This document shows, piece by piece, positions 54,247 to 62,746 of a stretch of DNA of 64,000 nucleotides. The notes below the pieces were generated by a model. That model did no database searches, was not told the origin of the DNA, and saw nothing but the letters and a program-made list of their open reading frames with translations. How positions within the stretch are numbered: position 1 is the stretch's first letter; each line of letters opens with the position of its first letter. Source of the stretch: Ramlibacter sp. (lineage in GTDB: Bacteria > Pseudomonadota > Gammaproteobacteria > Burkholderiales > Burkholderiaceae_C); contig JADJPY010000011.1 of assembly GCA_016713005.1 (NCBI GenBank), positions 62,001 to 126,000 on the forward strand, given 5' to 3'. A program made the position numbers and the translations under genes.

Positions 54247-55101
54247 TGCGCTGCGGCGCAACACCAGCAGGCCAAACAGCGTGGCGGTGATGTACATGCT
54301 GACCGAGTAGATGGCCGCCGGTAGTGCCAGCTGGAAGTTGTCGAGCACGCTCAGGGCGATGTAGATGGCCAGCGTGGAGTTGTGGATGCCGATCTCGAAG
54401 CTGATGGCCGTGGCCAGCGACTTGTCCATGCCGGCGGCGCGGCTCAGGTAGTAGCCCGCCAGCAGGCTCAGCAGGTTGAACACCACCACGGCCGGGCCCA
54501 CGCTGGCAAACGAGGTGACCAGCGCGTTCCACTCCTTCGCGATTGCGATCAGCGCAAACGCCGCGAGCACCAGGGCGCTGAAGATCTTGAACGGCTTTTC
54601 CATGCGCTGCGCAAAGCCGGGCCGGCGCGCCGCCACCACCATGCCGATGACCACCGGCACCAGCACCACGCCGATCACCTCGGCCACCTTGGCCCATTGC
54701 AGCGGCACCACCTGGCCGGTCCTGGCAAAGGCGCTGATCGCCCAGTTTGCGATCAGCGGCAGGGTGACGATGGACAGCACGGTGTTGATGGCGGTGAGCG
54801 AGATGTTCATCGCCACGTTGCCGCCAAACAGGTGGCTGAACAGGTTGGCCGAGACGCCTCCGGGCGAGGCCGCCAGCAGCATCAGCCCCACCGCGAACAC
54901 CGGCGGCAGGCCAAAGCCCACGATCAGCGCGTAGCAGGCCGCAGGCAGCGCCACCACCTGCAGCGCCAGCGCGACCGCCACGGCCTTGGGGTACTTGAGC
55001 AGGCGCTGGAAGTCGGCGACGCCCAGCGAGAGGCCCAGGCCGAACATCACCAGCGCCAGCGAGACCAGCAGCAGGGTGGGCAGAAGCTGGAGGAAGTTCA
55101 T
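54244..55101 (-). CDS. Bile acid:sodium symporter (BASS) family transporter
   Basis: A 285-residue protein with about ten helices. AASPGGVSANLFSHLFGGNVAMNISLTAINT and FEIGIHNSTLAIYIAL are the crossed-helix motifs of BASS transporters. It takes up an organic anion with sodium. Its neighbour on the same strand is a class II aldolase, suggesting an organic-acid or alcohol substrate. Confidence 0.9.
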   Translation of the reverse strand: MNFLQLLPTLLLVSLALVMFGLGLSLGVADFQRLLKYPKAVAVALALQVVALPAACYALIVGFGLPPVFAVGLMLLAASPGGVSANLFSHLFGGNVAMNISLTAINTVLSIVTLPLIANWAISAFARTGQVVPLQWAKVAEVIGVVLVPVVIGMVVAARRPGFAQRMEKPFKIFSALVLAAFALIAIAKEWNALVTSFASVGPAVVVFNLLSLLAGYYLSRAAGMDKSLATAISFEIGIHNSTLAIYIALSVLDNFQLALPAAIYSVSMYITATLFGLLVLRRSA

Positions 55102-55125
55102 GGGGCGGGCCGAGCGGAGCGGGGG

Positions 55126-55881
55126 TCAGGTCTTGTAGGACGGGTCGGTGCGGTCCAGCTTGCGGATCAGCGCGGGCCAGGCGATGTTGGCACCCTGTCC
55201 GGCGGTCACCGTCTTCATGACCTGGGCCAGGCCGTCCAGGATCTTGGGGTTGACGTGGATGAGCTCGCCGCCGGCCTGCGCGTCGATCTGGATGCGGCAG
55301 GTGTTCTCGAAGGTGTACATGCTGAGCCAGGCGTCGGCGATGGTCTTGCCCACGGTGAGCAGGCCGTGGTTGCGCAGCATCAGGAAGTTCTTGTCCCCGA
55401 TGTCGGCCTGCAGGCGCGGGCGCTCGTCGTCTCGCAGGGCCACGCCTTCGTAATCGTGGTAGGCCAGCGAGGCCAGCACGAAGGTGCTTTGCTGGCTGAT
55501 GGGCAGCACGCCGCCTTTTTGCGCGCTCACGGCCACGCCGGCGCGGCTGTGGGTGTGCAGCACGCAGCCGGCGTCTTCGCGCACCTGGTGGATGCAGCTG
55601 TGGATGGTGAAGCCCGCGGGGTTGACCGGGAAGGGCGAGTCGATCAGCTTGTTGCAGGCCTGGTCGACCTTGACCAGGCTGGACGCGGTGATTTCGTCAA
55701 ACATCAGGCCATAGGGATTGATCAGGAAGTGGTGTTCCGGGCCGGGGATGCGCGCGCTGATGTGGGTGAACACCAGGTCGCTCCAGCCGTACAGCGCTAC
55801 CAGCCGGTAGGCCGCGGCCAGGTCAACACGCAGCGCCCATTCTTCGGCGCTGACGACTTCTTTCAGGGAGGGGATGTGCAT
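55126..55881 (-). CDS. Class II aldolase/adducin family protein
   Basis: A 251-residue zinc aldolase-fold protein. GWSDLVFTHISARIPG near the start and LHTHSRAGVAVSA (HxH metal site) and RNHGLLTVG (third His) fit the family. Members act on sugar or hydroxy-acid phosphates or act as decarboxylases. It lies between the BASS transporter and the PhnZ-like HD gene. Confidence 0.92.
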   Translation of the reverse strand: MHIPSLKEVVSAEEWALRVDLAAAYRLVALYGWSDLVFTHISARIPGPEHHFLINPYGLMFDEITASSLVKVDQACNKLIDSPFPVNPAGFTIHSCIHQVREDAGCVLHTHSRAGVAVSAQKGGVLPISQQSTFVLASLAYHDYEGVALRDDERPRLQADIGDKNFLMLRNHGLLTVGKTIADAWLSMYTFENTCRIQIDAQAGGELIHVNPKILDGLAQVMKTVTAGQGANIAWPALIRKLDRTDPSYKT

Positions 55882-55926
55882 GGAGGGCTCCTGGGAACGA
55901 GGGTATGGGTGGCGCGGTGCGCGAGC

Positions 55927-56514
55927 TCAGACGGCCGGCTCCTTGAGCGCGGCCTTGTAGATGCTCTGGCGCGGCTGCGCCATCAGGCGGCGCAGCATCG
56001 GCTCAAACACGGACAGCGGCAGTGTCTCGGCGGCGGGGTCGAACGCGGGGTTGTCGTACAGCGCGCAGAACTCCTCGGTGCGGGCGAAGTGCTCGTGGCC
56101 GCGGAACTGCTCGCGCATGTTCTGGTCCAGCCCGATGTGGTGGAAGAAGTAATGCCCCTGGAAGATGCCGTGGTGCTGCACCATCCAGTGGTTGGCCTCG
56201 CTCACGAAGGGCTTGAGGATGGCGGCAGCGATGTCGGGGTGGTTGAAGCTGCCCAGCGTGTCGCCGATGTCGTGCAGCAGCGCGCACACCACGTATTCCT
56301 CGTCGCGCCCGTCGCGCAGCGCGCGCGTGGCGGTCTGCAGCGAGTGGGTGTAGCGGTCCACCGGGAAGCCGCCGTAGTCGCCCTCGAGCAGCCTGAGGTG
56401 CGCCATCACGCGGTCGGGCAGGCTGCGGGTAAAGGGCATGAACTCGCCGGCGATCAGCTGCCAGTCGGCCTGGGTGCTGTCCTGCATGCGGGTGAATCGG
56501 GCGCGGTCGTTCAT
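55927..56514 (-). CDS. HD-domain protein similar to PhnZ-type mixed-valent diiron oxygenases
   Basis: A 195-residue HD protein. RYTHSLQTATRALRDGRDEEYVVCALLHDIGD gives the first His and the HD pair, then NHPDIAAAILKPFVS, HHGIFQGHYFFHH and later Asp-containing segments. This arrangement is closer to PhnZ/inositol-oxygenase-like oxygenases than to phosphohydrolases. It could cleave a hydroxylated substrate handled by the neighbouring aldolase; that is inference. Confidence 0.8.
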   Translation of the reverse strand: MNDRARFTRMQDSTQADWQLIAGEFMPFTRSLPDRVMAHLRLLEGDYGGFPVDRYTHSLQTATRALRDGRDEEYVVCALLHDIGDTLGSFNHPDIAAAILKPFVSEANHWMVQHHGIFQGHYFFHHIGLDQNMREQFRGHEHFARTEEFCALYDNPAFDPAAETLPLSVFEPMLRRLMAQPRQSIYKAALKEPAV

Positions 56515-56614
56515 GGCGGGGGACTTTCGTGGGTGGCGCGATTGTTTGCCCCCGGTTGATGAGGCGCTGTCATTCAGTTGACAACCGAGGGTAGTCCCTG
56601 CCTGTGGTCCCGGC

Positions 56615-57589
56615 CTAGGGCCGCAACATCAGGGCGTCGCTGCCGGTACTGGAGCGGAATTCGCTGGGGCTTTTGCCGGTGTGGTCGCGGAACACGCGGC
56701 TGAAATGCGACGGGTTGCCAAAGCCCCAGGACAGCGCGATGTCGGTGATGGGGCGCGCATGCGGTCCGGCCTGCTGCAGGTCGCGCACGCAGGCCTCGAG
56801 CCGCAGCCGCTGGATATGGCCCGCGAGCGACTCGCCCTCGCCGGTAAAGGCGTTGTACAGGTGGCGGCGGCTGCAGTTGAGCGCGCGCGCGATGCCGTCC
56901 ACCGACAGCGCAGGGTCGCGCAGGTGGGTGTGCACGTAGGCCCGGATGCGGTCGCGCAACGCCTCGCGCTGGGTGAGGGCGGTTTCCTGCCCGGCCAGCT
57001 CCATCAGGGTCAGCCGCACCAGCTGGGTGATGAGTTCGCCCGCGCCCTGGGCGGCGGCCTCGCTCATGTGGGGCAGCTCCTGGTAGGTGTTGCGCATGGT
57101 CTCCAGCGCCACGCGCGAGATGCCGCTGGCACCGCCCATGTGGCGCGCCATCAGGCCGTCCAGCCGCAAGCCCGGGGTGGCCACCTGCTCGCGCGGCAGC
57201 ATCACGATCAGGTGCTCCACCGGCTCGGGATTCTGGATGGCGTAGCTTCCGGTGGTGTCGTAGATGACCCATCCGCCCGAGCTTGCTTTTGCTTCGCGGC
57301 CGTTTTGCTCGACCGAGGCGCTGCCCGCCCAGGGCGCGACGATCTTGAGGTACGCCGCCTCGCTGGTGCGTGCCAGGTGGGGCGACTTGAGCACGCGGTG
57401 GCGCCCGGCTTCGAGCTTGGTGAGGATCACATCGCCCGCACGCGAGGAGCGCATGTGGCCCTCGAAACTGGTGTCGCCATAGAGGTCGGATTCCAGCCCG
57501 CCAAAGTGCCGGTACACCCACTCGCGCCACTGCGGCGCGCGGTCGCGCGGGGCGACCTCGTCGGTGCTCATCACCGTCGTCTGGGTCAT
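56615..57589 (-). CDS. AraC-family regulator with AraC-binding-like N-terminal domain
   Basis: A 324-residue activator. The N-terminal two-thirds is the AraC_binding_2-like sensor; the C-terminal 100 residues have two HTH motifs (LSVDGIARALNCSRRHLYNAF; ITDIALSWGFGNPSHFSRVFRDHTGKSPSEFR). It is divergent from the ABC importer operon by 209 bp and probably controls it or the PhnZ-like gene cluster. Confidence 0.9.
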   Translation of the reverse strand: MTQTTVMSTDEVAPRDRAPQWREWVYRHFGGLESDLYGDTSFEGHMRSSRAGDVILTKLEAGRHRVLKSPHLARTSEAAYLKIVAPWAGSASVEQNGREAKASSGGWVIYDTTGSYAIQNPEPVEHLIVMLPREQVATPGLRLDGLMARHMGGASGISRVALETMRNTYQELPHMSEAAAQGAGELITQLVRLTLMELAGQETALTQREALRDRIRAYVHTHLRDPALSVDGIARALNCSRRHLYNAFTGEGESLAGHIQRLRLEACVRDLQQAGPHARPITDIALSWGFGNPSHFSRVFRDHTGKSPSEFRSSTGSDALMLRP

Positions 57590-57798
57590 GGCGGTCTCCG
57601 GTGCCGGGTGGAGCTCAAATTATGGGCGCCTGCCGCAAGACCGTGCCGGCGAGGGGTTGAGGGAAAACCCGCAGCGCCATGCGCACGTTAGCAAGCATTC
57701 TGTGCACACGGGGCACAGCAGCGCAGCCGAGCCGCCCCTAGGATTGCCCAACCTGTGCGCCAGAGCGTCTGGCGCCCGATGATTCCGAGGAGACAACC

Positions 57799-58995
57799 AT
57801 GGTTCAGAAGACACGACGTCAAGTCATCCAGGGGGCCGCCGCCGCCCTGGGCGCAGCCAGTTTTGCGCCGCAGCTGATGGCTCAGGCCGCGCCGGTGCGC
57901 GTGGGCTATGCCATGGCCCGCACCGGGCCGTGGACCGGCGGTGCGCAGGTCAGCCAGGAGCCCAATTACCTGCTGTGGGCCGAGCAGCAGAACGCCGCAG
58001 GCGGGCTGGACGTGAAGGGAGTGAAACGCAAGATCGAGCTCATCAGCAGCGACGACCGCAGCGACACCGAGACCGTGGTGCGCACCTACGAGAAGCTCAT
58101 GGGCAGCGACAAGGTCGATCTGGTGCTGGCGCCCTGGGGCAGCGGTGCCAATTTTGCCGTTGCGCCGCTGGCCAACCGCTTCGGTTACCCCTTCCTGGCG
58201 CCCACGGCGCTGTCGCGTCGCCTGATCGAGATGAAGCTGCCGTACTTCTTCCTGATGCTGCAGCAGCCCAAGCCGATGTGCGACGCGCTGGTGGACATGC
58301 TCAAGGCCAATGGCGTCAAGACCATTGCCGTGATCTACACCGACGAGCTGTTCGGCCTGGAGAACTACGCCGCGCTGAAGGTGGCGGTGCAGGGCACGGG
58401 CATGAGCCTGGTGGAGGAGAAGAGCTTCCCCACCGGCACCAAGGACCTGTCGCCGGTGCTTCGCTCCATCAAGGACAAGAACCCCGATGCGTTTGTCGGC
58501 TTCACTTACCCGCCCGACACCATCCTGGCCAGCCGCCAGGCCAAGGAAATCGGCTTCAACCCCAAGTTCTTCTACGCCTCGGTGGGCACGGCCTTCCCGC
58601 TGTACAAGAACGTGATGACACCGGCCGGCGCCGAGGGTGTGATCGGCATGGGCTCGTGGAACAGCAAGACCAGCGCCGGTGCCAAGGCCTACTTTGACGC
58701 GCATGTGAAGAGCCAGAAGAAGGAGCCGGACCGCTGGGCCAGCGGCGCGGCCTGGGCCTCGCTGGAAATCCTGACGGCGGCGGTGCAAAAGCACGGGCTG
58801 GACCGCAAGGCCATCCGCGACTACGTGGCCGGCACCACCCACAAGACCATCCTGGGCGACATCAAGTTCGTCGGCAGCGAGAACGTGGGCACGCCGGGCA
58901 CGGTGAGTCAGTGGCAGAACGGCGAGTTCGAGGTGGTGTGGCCGCCCAAGGTGGCCACGGCCAAGCTGAACACGTCCAAGCCCGCCTGGAAGTAG
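57799..58995 (+). CDS. ABC transporter substrate-binding protein (branched-chain type)
   Basis: A 398-residue type I periplasmic binding protein. The Tat-like signal is KTRRQVIQGAAAALGAASFAPQLMAQA, then VRVGYAMARTGPWTGGAQ. In Comamonadaceae such proteins often bind aromatic or other carboxylic acids rather than amino acids. It leads the operon binding protein-livH-livM-livG-livF-aldehyde dehydrogenase. CGAGGAGA precedes the ATG. Confidence 0.93.
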   Translation: MVQKTRRQVIQGAAAALGAASFAPQLMAQAAPVRVGYAMARTGPWTGGAQVSQEPNYLLWAEQQNAAGGLDVKGVKRKIELISSDDRSDTETVVRTYEKLMGSDKVDLVLAPWGSGANFAVAPLANRFGYPFLAPTALSRRLIEMKLPYFFLMLQQPKPMCDALVDMLKANGVKTIAVIYTDELFGLENYAALKVAVQGTGMSLVEEKSFPTGTKDLSPVLRSIKDKNPDAFVGFTYPPDTILASRQAKEIGFNPKFFYASVGTAFPLYKNVMTPAGAEGVIGMGSWNSKTSAGAKAYFDAHVKSQKKEPDRWASGAAWASLEILTAAVQKHGLDRKAIRDYVAGTTHKTILGDIKFVGSENVGTPGTVSQWQNGEFEVVWPPKVATAKLNTSKPAWK

Positions 58996-59002
58996 ACAGA
59001 TC

Positions 59003-59083
59003 CCACCCGAAGCGGCCTGTGGCCGTTTCCCCCGCAAGGGGGTGCCGCCAGCGGCCCGGCAAAGCCGGTTCCGCGGCGGCCGC
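59003..59083 (+). repeat. GC-rich repeat copy between the binding protein and livH
   Basis: CCCACCCGAAGCGGCC, TTTCCCCCGCAAGGGGGTG, CCAGCGGCCCGGC, AAAGCCGGTTCCGCGG. It matches the copies at 23445-23515 and 61037-61120. Confidence 0.7.
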
Positions 59084-59126
59084 CTGAACCTGCTCCCGGC
59101 CTCCGTCATTTCAGCCCCTCTCCACC

Positions 59127-60017
59127 ATGTCTTTCGGCGCCTGGATTGAACTGCTGGCCTCCGGTCTCATCACCGGGGGCATCTACGCGCTGGTCGCGCT
59201 GGGGCTGAACCTCCAGTACGGGCTGATGCGCATCCTGAACATTGCGCACGGAGAGTTCCTGATGGTGGGTGCTTACCTGACCTGGATGGTGCAGACCAGC
59301 TTCGGCCTGTCGCCGCTGCTGATGGTGCCGGTGTCGTTTGTCCTGCTGATGGCGCTGGGCATGGCGATCCACTGGCTGTGCTTCCGGCGGCTGTCGGCCA
59401 CCTCGCCCAACCTGGACATTTTTGAGGCGCGCGGCCTGATGGTGGCCTTCGGACTGATGTTCCTGGTGCAGAACGCGGTCAACTGGATCTGGGGCGGCGA
59501 CCTGCGCGGCTACGAGTTCATGACCGAACCGGTCAGGCTGGGCGGCGCGCAGTTCGCGGGCAACAAGCTGCTGGTGTTCGTGTTGGCCGTGGCATTCGCG
59601 CTGGCGATGATGGCGCTCCTGCGCACCACCCTGTACGGCAAGGGCGTGCGCGCGCTGATGCAGTCGCCCGTGGGTGCCCAGCTCGTGGGCATCAACACGC
59701 GTGTGCTGCATCCGGTGATGTTCGGCATCGGCCTGGGCCTGTCGGGGCTGGCGGGCTGCCTGCTGTCCATGGCCTACACGATCTCGCCGTCGATGGGCGA
59801 GCCCTATACCGTGACGGCGCTGATCGTCATCACGCTCGGCGGCTTCGGCAGCATGGGCGGCGCGCTGGCGGGCGGGCTGCTGCTGGGCCTGATCGAGGCG
59901 GTGGGCATGCACTACACCAACCCCTCGCTCAAGGCGCTGCTGTCGTACGTCGTCTTTATCGGCGTGCTGCTGTTGCGGCCCGAGGGGCTGTTTACCCGCA
60001 AGACGAGGAAAGCATGA
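59127..60017 (+). CDS. livH: Branched-chain-type ABC permease LivH
   Basis: A 296-residue permease with about eight helices: LLASGLITGGIYALVALGLNLQYGLMRILNIAHGEFLM at the start and LGGFGSMGGALAGGLLLGLIEAV near the end. It pairs with LivM, overlapping it by 4 nt. Confidence 0.95.
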   Translation: MSFGAWIELLASGLITGGIYALVALGLNLQYGLMRILNIAHGEFLMVGAYLTWMVQTSFGLSPLLMVPVSFVLLMALGMAIHWLCFRRLSATSPNLDIFEARGLMVAFGLMFLVQNAVNWIWGGDLRGYEFMTEPVRLGGAQFAGNKLLVFVLAVAFALAMMALLRTTLYGKGVRALMQSPVGAQLVGINTRVLHPVMFGIGLGLSGLAGCLLSMAYTISPSMGEPYTVTALIVITLGGFGSMGGALAGGLLLGLIEAVGMHYTNPSLKALLSYVVFIGVLLLRPEGLFTRKTRKA

Positions 60018-61036
60018 GCCCGCGCCAGCTTCTCATCCGCGACCTGCTGGTGCTGTTTGGCCTGACGGGCTGGGCGCTGTCGCTGCCCTACTACGGCAGC
60101 GAGTTCGTGGTGTCCATGGCGCTGACCTGCCTGATGTATGTGGCGCTGTCCTCCAGCTGGGGCCTGTTTTGCGGCAGCTCGCGCTACCTGTCGCTGGCGA
60201 CGTCGGCGTTCTTCGGCATCGGCGCCTACACCAGTGCGCTGGGGCTGGAGAGCTACTCGTGGGCGCAGTGCATCGCCATGGGCGCGGGCATTGCCGTGGT
60301 GGTGGCGGTGGTGATGGGCGCGGCGGTGCTGCACCTGCGCGGCACCTACTTTGCCGTGCTCACATTCGGCATGACCGAGCTGATCCGCCATGCCATCACT
60401 TACTGGGAAAAGTCGGTCACCGGCACGGTGGGCCGGGTGCTCACCGTGGTGCCCGAGCGCGACACGATCTACCTGACGGTGCTGGCGCTGGCGGTGGGCG
60501 CGGTGGCGCTGTCGATCTGGGTGCGGCGAACGCGCTTTGGCCTGGCGCTGCTGGGCATCGGCGCCGACGAACAGCGCGCGCAGACGCTGGGCGTGAACAC
60601 ACGGCTGGTCAAGATCGCCGGGTTTGCGATGACGGCTGCGGTGGCCGGTGCGGTGGGCGCGGCCATGTCGGTGCGCTGGACCTACATTGACCCCCACACC
60701 GTGTTCAACCCCTTCATCGGCTTCCAGACGGTGCTGATCGCGTTGATCGGCGGCGCCGTCACGCTGTGGGGGCCGCTGATTGCGGCCATCGTGTTCAGCC
60801 TGCTCGCCGAGACGCTGCGGCTGCAGGCGCCGCAGGTGTACATGATGGCGCTGGGCCTGCTGCTGATCCTGAGCGTGCTGTACCTGCCCGGTGGCCTGGC
60901 CTCGCTGCGCGAGGACACTTTCCGGGCCTGGTGGAACGACATGCGGGCCTGGTGGCGCGAGCGCCGCTACGAGTGGAGCGGGGACAAGGCGCGCGACAAG
61001 GCACGGGCGCGCCGCCAGCGGGAGGCCAGGATATGA
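60014..61036 (+). CDS. livM: Branched-chain-type ABC permease LivM
   Basis: A 340-residue permease. GSSRYLSLATSAFFGIGAYTSA and IGGAVTLWGPLIAAIVFSLLAETL are family motifs. The C-terminal 40 residues are basic and cytosolic. The stop overlaps the livG ATG. Confidence 0.95.
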   Translation: MSPRQLLIRDLLVLFGLTGWALSLPYYGSEFVVSMALTCLMYVALSSSWGLFCGSSRYLSLATSAFFGIGAYTSALGLESYSWAQCIAMGAGIAVVVAVVMGAAVLHLRGTYFAVLTFGMTELIRHAITYWEKSVTGTVGRVLTVVPERDTIYLTVLALAVGAVALSIWVRRTRFGLALLGIGADEQRAQTLGVNTRLVKIAGFAMTAAVAGAVGAAMSVRWTYIDPHTVFNPFIGFQTVLIALIGGAVTLWGPLIAAIVFSLLAETLRLQAPQVYMMALGLLLILSVLYLPGGLASLREDTFRAWWNDMRAWWRERRYEWSGDKARDKARARRQREARI

Positions 61037-61923
61037 CCCTCCCCCGAAGCGCCCTGGGCGCCTCCCCCCCAGGGGGGCGCCACCAGCAGCCCGGCGAAGC
61101 CGGCTCCGCGGTGGCCCCCGTATTGGAGGCCCATGACATCACGGTGCGGTTTGGTGGCCTGGTCGCTGTAGATGCCGTGAGTGCGAGCTTTTCGCCGGGT
61201 GAGCTGGTGGGCATCATCGGTCCCAACGGCGCGGGCAAGACGACGTTTTTCAACGCCATTTCGGGCGTGCAGGTGCCCACTTCGGGTCGGCTGCTCACCA
61301 ACGGACGCGACCTCACCGGCAAGGGGCCGCACCGTTACGCGGCCAACGGCCTGGCGCGCACCTTCCAGACGCCACGCGTGTTTGCCGACCTGCCGGTGCT
61401 GGCCAACATCGAGTTCGGGCTGAAGTTCGCCGGGCGGCGGCCCCGCAAGTACTGGCTGTGGGGCGACGAGAAGGACGTGCCCTGGGCGCTTCGGGATGCG
61501 CAAAGCGTGCTGGCCGTCATCGGCCTGTCCGCGCAGGCGGCAATGCCGGCCGGCGCCATCACGCCATCACAGCAGCGCCTGCTGGAGATCGGCATGGCGC
61601 TGGCCACCCGCCCGCGCCTGCTGCTGCTGGACGAAGTGGCCGCCGGCCTGACCGAGGCCGAGATTGAAGAGATGGCGCGCCTGATCCGCCGCCTGCGCGA
61701 CGAGCTGGACCTGACGGTGGTGTGGATCGAGCACGCCGTGACCACGCTGCTGCGCCATGTGGAGCGCGTGATCGTGCTGCACCAGGGCCGCAAGATTGCC
61801 GACGGCACGCCGCGCGAGGTGGTGCGAAACCCGGACGTCATCGAGGCCTACCTGGGCGACGAGATGGCGGACGCCGCCGTGTACGGCGCGGCAGACGCCC
61901 CGGCGGAAGGAGCGCCCGCATGA
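61033..61923 (+). CDS. livG: ABC ATPase LivG with repeat-derived N terminus
   Basis: A 296-residue ATPase. Walker A is GPNGAGKTT, the signature region is reduced to TPSQQRLLEIGMALA, Walker B is LLLLDEVAAGL, and the switch His is in WIEHAV. Residues 2-29 (TLPRSALGASPPGGRHQQPG and following) are encoded by a GC-rich dispersed repeat; homologues start near LEAHDITVRFGG. A GTG at 61111 inside the repeat is an alternative start, but without a clear SD. The LSGGQ motif is atypical (TPSQQ), which is worth noting. Confidence 0.9.
   Translation: MTLPRSALGASPPGGRHQQPGEAGSAVAPVLEAHDITVRFGGLVAVDAVSASFSPGELVGIIGPNGAGKTTFFNAISGVQVPTSGRLLTNGRDLTGKGPHRYAANGLARTFQTPRVFADLPVLANIEFGLKFAGRRPRKYWLWGDEKDVPWALRDAQSVLAVIGLSAQAAMPAGAITPSQQRLLEIGMALATRPRLLLLDEVAAGLTEAEIEEMARLIRRLRDELDLTVVWIEHAVTTLLRHVERVIVLHQGRKIADGTPREVVRNPDVIEAYLGDEMADAAVYGAADAPAEGAPA
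61037..61120 (+). repeat. GC-rich repeat copy forming the 5' end of livG
   Basis: CCCTCCCCCGAAGCGCC, TGGGCGCCTCCCCCCC, AGGGGGGCGCC, CCAGCAGCCCGGCGAAGCCG, GCTCCGCGGTGGCCCCCG. It shares all blocks with the copies at 23445 and 59003. Confidence 0.75.
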
Positions 61924-62726
61924 TGTGGCACCGGCCGGGGTTTGTGCTGGGCGGCTCGGGCAGCGCCCACCTGAAGGTGCGGGGCTTGAGTGCCGGCTAC
62001 GACCGGGTGGCGGTGTTGCGCGACCTGTCGCTGGAGATCAAGCCCGGGCTGACGGTGATCCTGGGGCCCAACGGTGCGGGCAAGACCACGCTGCTGCGCG
62101 CGCTCAACGGTCTGATCCCCCGCGCCGGCGAGGTGCTGCTGGATGGCGAGGAGCTGCCCGAGAAGACGCACGAGATCGTCCAGTCCGGCCTGGCGCTGGT
62201 GGCCGAAGGGCGCCAGCTGTTTCCCCAGATGAGCGTGACCGAGAACCTGGAACTGGGCGGCTGGCTGTGCAACAAGGCCGAGCGCGCACGCCGCATGGAG
62301 CAGGCGTTCAACGACTTCCCCAAGTTGCGCGAGCGCGCTCAGCAGCTGGCCGGGACCATGAGCGGGGGCGAGCAGCAGATGGTGGCGGTGGCGCGCGCGA
62401 TGATGAGCTCACCGCGCCTGCTGATGCTGGACGAGCCCTCGCTGGGCCTGGCGCCCCGCATGGTGGATGAGCTGCTGGCGATTGCGCGTCGCATTGCGGA
62501 CGCCGGCACCACGGTGCTGATGGTGGAGCAGAACATCAAGAAGGCGCTGGCCGTGGCCGACCGCGGCTATGTGCTGGAGCGCGGCGCGCTGGTGGCCAGC
62601 GGTCCGGCCCGCCTGCTGGCGCGGTCCACGGTGGTGCGAGAGGCATACCTTGGCGCGGCCAGCAGCGATACCACCACGGCGGCCGATGCGGTATCGGCCC
62701 GCGCCGCAACTGTCCTGACGAATTGA
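61920..62726 (+). CDS. livF: ABC ATPase LivF
   Basis: A 268-residue ATPase. Walker A is GPNGAGKTT, the signature is MSGGEQQMVAVARA, Walker B is LLMLDEPSLGLAP and the switch His position is VEQN. GAAGGAG precedes the ATG, which overlaps the livG stop (ATGA). An N-terminal extension of about 15 residues precedes the usual start. Confidence 0.95.
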   Translation: MMWHRPGFVLGGSGSAHLKVRGLSAGYDRVAVLRDLSLEIKPGLTVILGPNGAGKTTLLRALNGLIPRAGEVLLDGEELPEKTHEIVQSGLALVAEGRQLFPQMSVTENLELGGWLCNKAERARRMEQAFNDFPKLRERAQQLAGTMSGGEQQMVAVARAMMSSPRLLMLDEPSLGLAPRMVDELLAIARRIADAGTTVLMVEQNIKKALAVADRGYVLERGALVASGPARLLARSTVVREAYLGAASSDTTTAADAVSARAATVLTN

Positions 62727-62746
62727 ATTGGCTCAAGGAGTACACC

